This document shows positions 1 to 5,259 of a stretch of 6,812 nucleotides of DNA, one piece after another. The stretch is from assembly GCA_013330315.1 (NCBI GenBank), contig DUIO01000125.1, positions 10,253 to 17,064 of the forward strand, given 5' to 3'. A program made the translations under genes and the position numbers. The notes beneath the pieces were generated by a model. The model ran no database searches, was not told where the DNA came from, and worked only from the letters and a program-made list of their open reading frames with translations. The number at the start of each line of letters is the position of its first letter. The first letter of the stretch is position 1. The stretch comes from Methanosarcina sp. (GTDB taxonomy: Archaea; Halobacteriota; Methanosarcinia; Methanosarcinales; Methanosarcinaceae).

Positions 1-1349
1 CCGGATTTTGCTGCTATTGATGTTGAAACCGCAACTACGAGCGGAATTGCAAGTCCAAGGGCATGAGGGCAGGAGATAACCATCACGGTAACAGCTCTCT
101 CAAGGGCAAAGACAAGTTCCTGACCGAAAAGGATCCAGACAATAAAGGTGAGAGTCCCGACAGTCAGGGCTATTATGGTTAGGTACAGTGCAGCCCTGTT
201 TGCCAGGTCCTGGGTCTTTGATTTGCTTTCCTGGGCAGCCCTGACGAGTTCGACAACCTGGTTGAGATAAGTATCCTTTCCTGTCTTTTTGACTTCCACA
301 ACGAAAGCTGCCTCTCCGTTGATAGAACCGCCTATGACCTCATTTCCCGGATTCTTAGTGACAGGTCTTGACTCCCCCGTAAGCATTGATTCGTTTACGC
401 TGCTTGTCCCTTCTGTAACGGTCCCGTCAACAGGCACTTTTTCTCCGGGCTTGACCAGAACCCTGTCCCCTATTTTCAGCTGGTCGACGGCCACATCAAC
501 GGTTTCCCCGTTTTTCCGCAGGTGAGCAACCGAGGGCATTATCTTAACCAGCTCTTCAAGCGCCTTTGAAGCCCCCATTACAGAACGCATCTCCAGCCAG
601 TGCCCGAGTAGCATGATATCAATAAGGGTTACCAGTTCCCAGAAAAAAACTTCTCCGGGAAGCCCGAAAACCACAGCAGAACTGTAAAAGTAAGCCACGC
701 TAATGGCGGTGGCTATAAGGGTCATCATCCCGGGTGATCTCTCAGTAAGCTCCTGCTTTATACCTTTAAGGAACGGATAGCCACCGTAGAAGTAAACAAC
801 AGAAGAAAGCAAAAATACAATCAAATCCGCACCCGGGACAATAAACTCAAAACCAAAAAACTCCTGGATCATAGGAGATAGCAGCAAAACCGGGAAAGTT
901 AACACGAGAGAAATAATAAATCTTCTTTTGAAATCTTCAAGCATGTGAGTATGATGATCTTCATGATCTTCATGGCCTTCTCCGCCTGAAGGTGCATGCC
1001 CTGCATGCTCCATCTCACCATGCTGTTCATGTTTTATCCCGTCATGTTGCTCATGTTTCATCTCTGCATGTTGCTCGTGACTCATCCCTGCATGCTGTTG
1101 ATGCCCCTCATGCTCCATTTCTTTATGTTGATCGTGCTCAAGCGATTTTTCTTCAGTTCGACTTATTTGATCTTCCGGAGGTCCTTCATGCAGCACATTC
1201 TCATCAGATCTGTTGCTACTATTTTCATGCAATCCATGAGAATTTCCTGACATTTTTCCGCCGGAACTATGTTTTTTGTCGTGAGGAGAGGACATATTTG
1301 CTTGAATTTCAGACCTATTCGTGTCCATTCCCCTTTCTTTAGCCTGCAT
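1..1349 (-). CDS. copB: Copper-translocating P1B-type ATPase, CopB-like, N-terminal part (runs off left edge)
   Basis: About 449 residues are visible and the frame is open to the left edge. Counting from the ATG at 1349: residues ~1-135 are hydrophilic and very rich in His and Met; two pairs of membrane helices follow (around FIISLVLTFPVLLLSPM, LIVFLLSSVVYFY, TLIATAISVAYFYSSAV and VFFWELVTLIDIMLLGHWLEM). Next come the actuator domain with LTGES near residue 323, a fifth helix, and the sixth helix with the metal-site motif CPHALGLAIP near residue 427. CPH instead of CPC, together with a His-rich N-terminus, is the signature of the CopB (P1B-3) group, which exports copper from the cytoplasm using ATP. 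The phosphorylation motif (DKTG) and nucleotide-binding domain must lie beyond position 1. Two in-frame ATGs, at 1349 and 1328, are possible; GGGG tracts lie just upstream of both, and I chose 1349 because the tract before 1328 is almost touching the ATG. An in-frame stop lies at 1365-1367. Exact metal (Cu+ or Cu2+; Ag+ also possible) is inferred from the family. Confidence 0.93.
   Translation of the reverse strand, partial: MQAKERGMDTNRSEIQANMSSPHDKKHSSGGKMSGNSHGLHENSSNRSDENVLHEGPPEDQISRTEEKSLEHDQHKEMEHEGHQQHAGMSHEQHAEMKHEQHDGIKHEQHGEMEHAGHAPSGGEGHEDHEDHHTHMLEDFKRRFIISLVLTFPVLLLSPMIQEFFGFEFIVPGADLIVFLLSSVVYFYGGYPFLKGIKQELTERSPGMMTLIATAISVAYFYSSAVVFGLPGEVFFWELVTLIDIMLLGHWLEMRSVMGASKALEELVKIMPSVAHLRKNGETVDVAVDQLKIGDRVLVKPGEKVPVDGTVTEGTSSVNESMLTGESRPVTKNPGNEVIGGSINGEAAFVVEVKKTGKDTYLNQVVELVRAAQESKSKTQDLANRAALYLTIIALTVGTLTFIVWILFGQELVFALERAVTVMVISCPHALGLAIPLVVAVSTSIAAKS
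990..1142 (-). repeat. 24-bp tandem repeats encoding a His/Met-rich metal-binding stretch in CopB
   Basis: Inside the copB N-terminus, imperfect 24-bp units encode octapeptides: LEHDQHKE (1119-1142), MEHEGHQQHAG (1086-1118, expanded to 33 bp), MSHEQHAE (1062-1085), MKHEQHDG (1038-1061), IKHEQHGE (1014-1037) and MEHAGHAP (990-1013). From LEH to the first membrane helix I count 18 histidines. The H-x-x-H spacing with a Met before each unit is consistent with copper or silver binding. Length variation between strains is expected at such a repeat. Confidence 0.85.
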
Positions 1350-1383
1350 ATACCCCAATGCCCCTTATTTTAATTTTATTTAA

Positions 1384-1438
1384 GATATAATCCCTTGATA
1401 TATTTGAAAGTAAGGGAACCAAATATCCTGAGTCAGGA
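1384..1438 (-). promoter_or_regulatory. Putative copB promoter with upstream 13-bp palindrome
   Basis: Reading the minus strand, AAATATAT (1398-1405) is a good archaeal TATA box; a start site about 25 nt further on would fall near 1375 and give a leader of about 26 nt to the ATG at 1349. A second weaker box, ATTATATC, lies at 1384-1391. Upstream of the first box is a perfect odd palindrome, TCCTGA-G-TCAGGA (1426-1438), which could bind a dimeric metal-responsive regulator. All of this is by eye; no transcript data. Confidence 0.4.
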
Positions 1439-1626
1439 AAAAGAATGCCGGAAAAGATAATGGATCTGCTATTGTTCGGCCGAATTTGCGGATGGGATTA
1501 TAGAGTAGGTTAGAAATTATTCGGGTTTCAAAAAACAAAATACTGCTCACTTCAAAATAAGAGAACTGGAAAAGAGAAAATCAGCTGTAAAAAAGTGAAA
1601 GGTAAATAATTAAAGGTATATCAGAC

Positions 1627-1645
1627 CATTAAGTCTAAATTAATG
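1627..1645 (-). terminator. Weak hairpin downstream of the zinc-ribbon gene
   Basis: CATTAA (1627-1632) and TTAATG (1640-1645) form a 6-bp inverted repeat with a 7-nt loop, about 45 nt past the stop of the 78-aa gene. On the minus strand T-rich tracts follow further on (around 1580-1615). The stem is AT-only apart from one pair, so it may be chance. Confidence 0.22.
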
Positions 1646-1689
1646 AAGTTTGTTACTGTTGATTAATTATTCCGATATTTTTGCAGAGT

Positions 1690-1926
1690 TTAAAAATTGT
1701 ATATACATCTGGTTTCTCTGATAATTTTGCCAGTGTTATCTTTCTCTAAAAATCTCATGATCTCTTTGTCATGGACAATAACTGTTTTACAGTACGGGCA
1801 TGGTTCCGCATTTTTGTATGTTATGGCACGCCTGAATGTTTCTGCATCTTTAAATTGAGCTATTTTTGAGCTGAACCATTTTCTGCAATTCGGACACCTA
1901 ACTTCACAGATATTTATTTCGCTCAT
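1690..1926 (-). CDS. Small zinc-ribbon-like protein, 78 aa
   Basis: This 78-residue protein has two CxxC knuckles, CPNC at residues 11-14 and CPYC at 43-46, spaced 28 residues apart, which is the pattern of a zinc ribbon binding one Zn(II). Additional cysteines are at 7 and 74. The segment between the knuckles is basic and the C-terminal third is charged. There is no membrane segment or signal peptide, so it should be cytoplasmic. Zinc ribbons of this size often bind nucleic acid or partner proteins, but nothing here identifies a target. The ATG at 1926 is preceded by GATGATGGGAA, an acceptable ribosome binding site, and by a clear TATA box about 55 nt upstream. It stands alone, with a 340-bp spacer on one side and a 469-bp spacer on the other. 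That it is a real gene rests on the intact paired CxxC motifs plus the promoter. Confidence 0.75.
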   Translation of the reverse strand: MSEINICEVRCPNCRKWFSSKIAQFKDAETFRRAITYKNAEPCPYCKTVIVHDKEIMRFLEKDNTGKIIRETRCIYNF

Positions 1927-1955
1927 TTCCCATCATCTTCAAATTTAATTTCACA

Positions 1956-2022
1956 TTGTATGAAGTACAACCTAACTTATATATAAAACAACATGGAAAA
2001 AATTAGTCTAATTGTAGACTAA
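1956..2022 (-). promoter_or_regulatory. Promoter of the zinc-ribbon gene with two flanking palindromes
   Basis: On the minus strand TTTTATATATAAG (1976-1988) is a strong TATA box. Downstream of it, around the expected start site near 1957, lies an inverted repeat TTGTA-tgaag-TACAA (1956-1970). Upstream of it lies a longer one, TTAGTCTA-attg-TAGACTAA (2003-2022, 8-bp perfect arms). An inverted repeat on the start site is a usual place for a repressor, and one upstream of the TATA/BRE a usual place for an activator. The regulator is not known. Confidence 0.5.
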
Positions 2023-2108
2023 AAGAATAGATCCTCCCAACATATTTTTATTAAATTCGCAAAAAAAATAGCTGTTACATAATATTATCCGGCCGTTAAA
2101 GAAAAAAA

Positions 2109-2130
2109 CGAATAACGGAATAACGAATAA
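2109..2130. repeat. Three short tandem CG(G)AATAA units
   Basis: CGAATAA (2109-2115), CGGAATAA (2116-2123) and CGAATAA (2124-2130) follow each other directly in the spacer, flanked on both sides by runs of A. No function can be assigned. Confidence 0.6.
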
Positions 2131-2203
2131 AGAAAAAACCGAGAGAATCTGAATTTTCCATTGTCTAAAACCAATTATCTGCAGCCGATCTGATATAATC
2201 CAA

Positions 2204-2278
2204 TTTTCTTTAACTTAATCTTCTTTAACCTAATTTTCTTTAACCTAATTTATTGTAATTTGATTTTTTGCAGCCTAA
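2204..2278. repeat. Five 15-bp tandem repeats, T-rich on the plus strand
   Basis: Units are 2204-2218 TTTTCTTTAACTTAA, 2219-2233 TCTTCTTTAACCTAA, 2234-2248 TTTTCTTTAACCTAA, 2249-2263 TTTATTGTAATTTGA and 2264-2278 TTTTTTGCAGCCTAA. The first three are nearly identical and the last two decayed; a further degenerate unit may precede them (2189-2203 ends in TCCAA). The 1927-2395 spacer holds this array, the CG(G)AATAA patch, the zinc-ribbon promoter and a hairpin, and I see no gene in it. Confidence 0.8.
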
Positions 2279-2332
2279 TTATAAATAATTAGTTTCCGGA
2301 TAAAAACATGATAAAAATAAATTGAAGAGTAC

Positions 2333-2360
2333 TTATGCAAAAAGAGCATTTTCTGCATAA
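2333..2360 (-). terminator. Hairpin downstream of the DUF2892 gene
   Basis: TTATGCA + AAAA (2333-2343) pairs with TTTT + TGCATAA (2349-2360) through an 11-bp stem with one bulged C at 2353 and a 5-nt loop (2344-2348). It begins about 36 nt beyond the stop of the 75-aa gene, and on the minus strand a T-rich stretch follows. This fits an RNA 3' end or processing site; whether it terminates transcription is inference. Confidence 0.4.
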
Positions 2361-2395
2361 AATAGCTAATCAAGACAGATTCTTTATACATGTTT

Positions 2396-2623
2396 TTATT
2401 TTTTCTTTGCAGTATTGATCCCAAGAATAACATACGGAGTACAGTGCCTGAGAATTGAGCTATAAAGGCCCGTAAAAGCTATCAGGGCAACAATCCATTT
2501 CCAGGGCGATCTTTTAACAAGACCCGTTGCCAGCGCCAGAGTTGCAAGTACTCCATATATGGTCCTGAACAGGAGATCAAAACCTCCTACATTTTCTTCC
2601 AGAAACAATTTTTTAAGATTCAT
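2396..2623 (-). CDS. DUF2892 / YgaP-like small membrane protein, 75 aa
   Basis: The sequence starts with a short basic stretch and then NVGGFDLLFR (residues 11-20), the typical entry of DUF2892 proteins. Two membrane helices follow, about residues 21-36 and 41-57, joined by a short basic loop (VKRSPWK). The end has HCTPYVILGI (60-69), matching the family's usual C-P-x-Y-x-x-L-G-I ending with one residue inserted between C and P. Such proteins are found alone or fused to rhodanese domains (as in E. coli YgaP); their biochemical role is not settled, so sulfur handling should not be assumed here. The ATG at 2623 has GGGAG about 10 nt upstream. The gene is transcribed away from ycaO and the two share a 204-bp promoter region. 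Confidence 0.85.
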   Translation of the reverse strand: MNLKKLFLEENVGGFDLLFRTIYGVLATLALATGLVKRSPWKWIVALIAFTGLYSSILRHCTPYVILGINTAKKK

Positions 2624-2670
2624 CGGACAAAACTCCCTTATAAACCCTATTACATACTTATAGACCCGGC

Positions 2671-2715
2671 AATATATAGCGTTATTCCGTTTGCATTCCG
2701 TTTAATGTTCCGCTA
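2671..2715 (-). promoter_or_regulatory. Promoter of the DUF2892 gene with helically phased direct repeats
   Basis: On the minus strand GCTATATATT (2671-2680) is the TATA candidate, giving a start site near 2649 and a leader of about 26 nt. Directly upstream, ATTCCGTTT occurs at 2684-2692 and 2695-2703, and a third looser copy GTTCCGCTA at 2707-2715, spaced 11 and 12 bp. One-turn spacing next to the BRE suggests a regulator binding one DNA face. A second weaker TATA (around 2657-2665) also exists. Confidence 0.4.
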
Positions 2716-2781
2716 TCATTTTACTTTCTAAAATCTGCACAGGAAATTATGAGAATTTTCTGTAAAAAATCCTTAAGTTTT

Positions 2782-2804
2782 CACAAAATCACAAAATATA
2801 TAAC
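2782..2804 (+). promoter_or_regulatory. TATA box of ycaO preceded by a CACAAAAT direct repeat
   Basis: AAAATATATAAC (2793-2804) is a strong TATA box. CACAAAAT occurs twice in tandem, 2782-2789 and 2790-2797, the second copy running into the box. The predicted start site (about 25 nt past the box centre) is near 2822-2826, only a few bases before the preferred ATG at 2828. Confidence 0.5.
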
Positions 2805-2827
2805 AAGAGATGAGAAGGTTTCTAGCT

Positions 2828-4102
2828 ATGCCCGAGATAAAAATTGACAGGTCTCTCTCATACATGGAAGGTACCCAACGCGTGTATGATGAAGCCACGA
2901 CACTTGAAAATACAAAAGGCCAGATAAAAAAGATAGGCGTCACCCGAATTGCAGATATCACAAACCTGGACAGGCTCGGTGTCCCGATATTCTCGGCAAT
3001 CCGCCCGAGTGCAGCTCCGGGAGCAATCAGTATTTACTCAGGCAAAGGCTCGACCGAGCAGCGAGCCCGAATTTCGGCGATCATGGAGAGTTTCGAACGC
3101 TGCCTGGCAGAAAGGCCCGGTTTGAACGCAAATATTGCGGGAGACATTTCAGCTTCTGCTCTCGTCGAATCTTACTTAAACGCCAGAGAAAACTTCAGTG
3201 TCCTTGACCCTAATGACCTGCTCCTGTCCCAGCCGTATAACCCGAGTTCCCTGCTTGAGTGGGTAGAAGCATATGATTTGCTAAATAAAGAAGAGGTTTT
3301 CGTAAGTGCAAATGCGGTATACCATCCCTATGACAGCCCGGGTCAGTGCCAGAAATTATTCCTGAGCAATACCAACGGGCTGGCTTCAGGGAATGTGCTT
3401 GAGGAAGCCATTCTGCATGGGCTGCTTGAAGTTATAGAAAGGGATGCAATTAGCGCGGCTCAGTTCACCCGAAACCTTGGAAAAGAGATTGTGCTGACCG
3501 AAGAAGACGGATATGTTTATGAGCTTGCCCGGAAATTTAAAGATGTCGGAATAGAACTTAAAATATGGCTTGTCCCGACTGATACGGGGATCCCTACAAT
3601 AATTGCAGCAACCGATGATGTAAAATTGAAAGACCCGGCACTTCTGGTCATGGGAGCAGGGTCACACCTGAAACCCGAAATTGCGGTCGCAAGAGCAATA
3701 ACCGAAGCTGCACAGTCGAGGGTTGTCCAGATTCAGGGAGCAAGGGAAGATACGGACAGAGAAGGAATTATTCGAAGTGTAGGATACGAACGCATGAAGC
3801 GCCTGAATTGGTTCTGGTTCGAAGAAGGAGAAAAAATCTCCCTTTCCAATATTCAGGATCTTTCCAGAAAAAGCCCTGCAGAAAATATCGACGTAATACT
3901 TGAAAAACTGAAAAACCTTGCAGAAAGGGTGCTTGTAATAGACCTCTCAAGAGAGGAAGTTGCTGTGCCCGTGGTCAGAGTGATCATTCCTGGTTTTGAA
4001 CTTTTCACAATCGACCGTGACCGTAAAGGAAAAAGGATTACTGTAGGGAATAAGAGAGAACTTTCCAGAGATAGAAATGATAAACCATGGAAAAGAAGAT
4101 AA
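2828..4102 (+). CDS. ycaO: YcaO-type ATP-dependent thioamide synthetase, McrA-glycine thioamidation
   Basis: This 424-residue protein is a complete YcaO domain. Counting from the ATG at 2828, the ATP-binding signatures appear in order: YSGKGSTEQRARISAIMESFER (70-91), NTNGLASGN (181-189), EEAILHGLLEVIERDA (192-207) and ITEAAQSR (291-298). YcaO enzymes use ATP to phosphorylate a backbone amide oxygen; with a sulfur nucleophile the product is a thioamide. The paired tfuA and the methanogen setting point to the enzyme that, in Methanosarcina acetivorans, makes the thioglycine of the McrA subunit of methyl-coenzyme M reductase. The C-terminus is short and very basic (ends near DKPWKRR) and lacks the PxPxP tail of azoline-forming YcaOs. 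An in-frame ATG at 2810 would add six residues, but GAGAAGG (2812-2818) sits 9 nt before 2828 and the TATA box would put the transcript start after 2810, so 2828 is preferred. tfuA follows after 24-36 bp as an operon. Confidence 0.94.
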   Translation: MPEIKIDRSLSYMEGTQRVYDEATTLENTKGQIKKIGVTRIADITNLDRLGVPIFSAIRPSAAPGAISIYSGKGSTEQRARISAIMESFERCLAERPGLNANIAGDISASALVESYLNARENFSVLDPNDLLLSQPYNPSSLLEWVEAYDLLNKEEVFVSANAVYHPYDSPGQCQKLFLSNTNGLASGNVLEEAILHGLLEVIERDAISAAQFTRNLGKEIVLTEEDGYVYELARKFKDVGIELKIWLVPTDTGIPTIIAATDDVKLKDPALLVMGAGSHLKPEIAVARAITEAAQSRVVQIQGAREDTDREGIIRSVGYERMKRLNWFWFEEGEKISLSNIQDLSRKSPAENIDVILEKLKNLAERVLVIDLSREEVAVPVVRVIIPGFELFTIDRDRKGKRITVGNKRELSRDRNDKPWKRR

Positions 4103-4126
4103 AACCGCAAAAAAGAAAATGAGGCT

Positions 4127-4813
4127 GTGGAAAAAATAATGGTAGCGGAAGAATCAAAGGCAGTTATTTTTACTGGAAACAGCATAAGTCAGGAGGATGC
4201 AAAAAAGATCCTCACGGCAAACTACCAGCCCCCTGTACGCAGATTCCAGCTTGAAAAATTTGTCCAGAAGGGGTATGAGGTCATAGGGATCATAGACGGG
4301 ATCTTTTTTGACAGGGCTGCGGTAGGGCACAGGGAGATTATCTCTGCCCTTAATGCAGGCGTAAAGGTAGTTGGCGGCGCCAGTATGGGAGCTCTCAGGG
4401 CTTCGGAACTGGATACACACGGCGTGGTCGGTGTTGGAAAGATCTATGAATGCTACAGGGACGGCATTATCGAGTCTGACGACGAAGTCGCCGTAAGCAC
4501 CAACCCTGATACTTTTGAGCCCATTTCGGTGCCCCTTGTAAACATGCGAGAAACGCTTAAAGCTGCTCTGGCTACCGGGCTTGTAAGTGAAAAAGAGCAT
4601 AAGGATCTTCTGGAGCTTGCAATCAATACTTACTATCCTGACCGCAGCTATCTCGGGCTTGTGAAAGAAGGGGCTAAAAGAGGACTGATCCCTGAAGAAA
4701 AGAGAAAGGAACTGCTTGACTTTTGCCTTAACAGTGGAATCGATGTGAAAAGGCAGGATGCAATTCTTGTACTTGAGACCGTAAAAAAGCTGCTTGAAGA
4801 GACTGAAATTTAA
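4127..4813 (+). CDS. tfuA: TfuA-like partner of YcaO for McrA-glycine thioamidation
   Basis: The product (228 aa from the GTG at 4127, 224 from the ATG at 4139) is a full TfuA-like domain. It has VIFTGNSIS near residue 13, PPVRR near 35, then the conserved core IGIIDGIFFDRAAVGHREI (~52-71), VVGGASMGALRASEL (~81-95), VGVGKIYECYRDGII (~101-115) and the acidic DDEVAV (~118-123). The last 70 residues are helical and charged. TfuA proteins pair with YcaO in thioamide formation and are thought to help supply sulfur; their own chemistry is unresolved. In Methanosarcina the pair is needed for McrA thioglycine. The start is uncertain: GAGG (4121-4124) is 2 nt from the GTG, too close, and 14 nt from the ATG, rather far. 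No promoter is seen in the short gap after ycaO, so both genes should share one transcript. Confidence 0.93.
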   Translation: MEKIMVAEESKAVIFTGNSISQEDAKKILTANYQPPVRRFQLEKFVQKGYEVIGIIDGIFFDRAAVGHREIISALNAGVKVVGGASMGALRASELDTHGVVGVGKIYECYRDGIIESDDEVAVSTNPDTFEPISVPLVNMRETLKAALATGLVSEKEHKDLLELAINTYYPDRSYLGLVKEGAKRGLIPEEKRKELLDFCLNSGIDVKRQDAILVLETVKKLLEETEI

Positions 4814-4822
4814 AGTCTCTTC
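4796..4822 (+). terminator. Perfect 9-bp hairpin spanning the tfuA stop codon
   Basis: GAAGAGACT (4796-4804) and AGTCTCTTC (4814-4822) are exact reverse complements with a 9-nt loop that contains the TAA stop (4811-4813). A TTTTAT stretch follows and then the T-rich repeat array. This is the likely 3' end of the ycaO-tfuA mRNA, either as terminator or stabilising structure. Confidence 0.6.
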
Positions 4823-4872
4823 GGATTTTATAATTCAGGAGCAGTCTTTAGCCATTAAAACAAATTTTAGAG

Positions 4873-5001
4873 TTTTATTAGCATTTGTTAGCATTATATT
4901 AGCGTTTTGTTAGCATTGTCAGCGTTTTGTTAGCTTTTTGTTAGCATTATATTAACGTTTTATTAGCAGTTATTAGTATTTACTCAGCGTTTTATTATGT
5001 A
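4873..5001. repeat. Array of ~11-bp T-rich repeats (TTTTRTTAGCR)
   Basis: About twelve degenerate units of 9-12 bp follow each other, most ending in TTAGCA or TTAGCG: for example 4873-4883 ttttattagca, 4894-4904 ttatattagcg, 4905-4915 ttttgttagca, 4947-4957 ttatattaacg, 4958-4968 ttttattagca. A higher-order copy is visible: 4888-4915 and 4941-4968 match over 28 bp with two differences, 53 bp apart. The array lies between convergent genes and its last unit (4990-5001) encodes the C-terminal residues of the 91-aa protein. Confidence 0.8.
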
Positions 5002-5259
5002 CAGCCTGATAATGTACAGGCTTACGAGAAGGACAATGAAATTGTACACAGCCCTGAAAATAGGAATGTACTGGTACTCGAACCAGATTTCGATTATTCG
5101 TTCAATGGAGAAATAAAGCTGGAAGGTTGCCACAAGCAGGAGCAGCATGGCAATCACAAACACTCCTTTCCTGAAGTTTTCTCCGAGATCTGGCACTTTT
5201 GTCCTGTGCGTATCTGATCTGATTTCTTCTGTACTGGTGAGATTTTCGGTTTCACTCAT
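4984..5259 (-). CDS. Small two-helix membrane protein, 91 aa, unknown function
   Basis: The first ~30 residues are polar and acidic-to-mixed (MSETENLTSTEEIRSD...), followed by two hydrophobic segments, about residues 33-51 (VFVIAMLLLLVATFQLYF) and 71-89 (around YNFIVLLVSLYIIRLYII), with an aromatic linker rich in Tyr, Phe and Ile between. It ends in KR just after the second helix. No family was recognised. The ATG overlaps the stop of the upstream lipoprotein gene by ATGA (5256-5259), and a near-perfect Shine-Dalgarno lies inside the upstream gene, so translation is coupled and the two products probably act together at the membrane. The last codons and the stop fall in the tandem repeat array, so the C-terminus may have been altered by repeat growth. 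Confidence 0.75.
   Translation of the reverse strand: MSETENLTSTEEIRSDTHRTKVPDLGENFRKGVFVIAMLLLLVATFQLYFSIERIIEIWFEYQYIPIFRAVYNFIVLLVSLYIIRLYIIKR

Larger units (their letters stand above)
1350..1689. other. AT-rich intergenic spacer between copB and the zinc-ribbon gene
   Basis: No convincing gene is seen in this stretch. It holds the copB promoter elements at its left side and a weak hairpin (1627-1645) at its right side. An open stretch of 22 codons begins with an ATG at 1445, but it has only a weak purine-rich leader and no recognisable product. Confidence 0.6.

Noticed and set aside
289..525. Plus-strand 78-codon frame rich in Ser, Thr and Pro
   Set aside because: Antisense to the actuator domain of copB; no start signals or recognisable product.
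992..1342. Plus-strand open frames of 116 and 84 residues rich in His, Leu or Met
   Set aside because: They lie antisense to the His-rich repeat of copB; CAT/ATG-rich repeats open several frames by composition. The CopB frame is supported by TGES and CPH motifs.
1445..1513. 22-codon plus-strand open frame starting MPEKIMDLLLF
   Set aside because: Too short to judge, weak ribosome binding site, no clear promoter, no similarity recognised.
2773..2961. Minus-strand 62-codon frame across the ycaO start
   Set aside because: Overlaps the ycaO promoter and N-terminus antisense; no supporting signals.
3768..4600. Minus-strand open frames opposite ycaO and tfuA (60, 110 and 148 codons)
   Set aside because: They mirror strongly coding plus-strand genes and have no motif, promoter or Shine-Dalgarno of their own.
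4873..5001. The 11-bp array as a CRISPR or attachment site
   Set aside because: Units are far too short, directly adjacent and degenerate, with no unique spacers, cas genes or integrase nearby.
4984..5259. The 91-aa protein as a RiPP precursor for YcaO
   Set aside because: It has two membrane helices, is convergent with ycaO-tfuA and coupled to a lipoprotein gene; no leader/core layout is seen.
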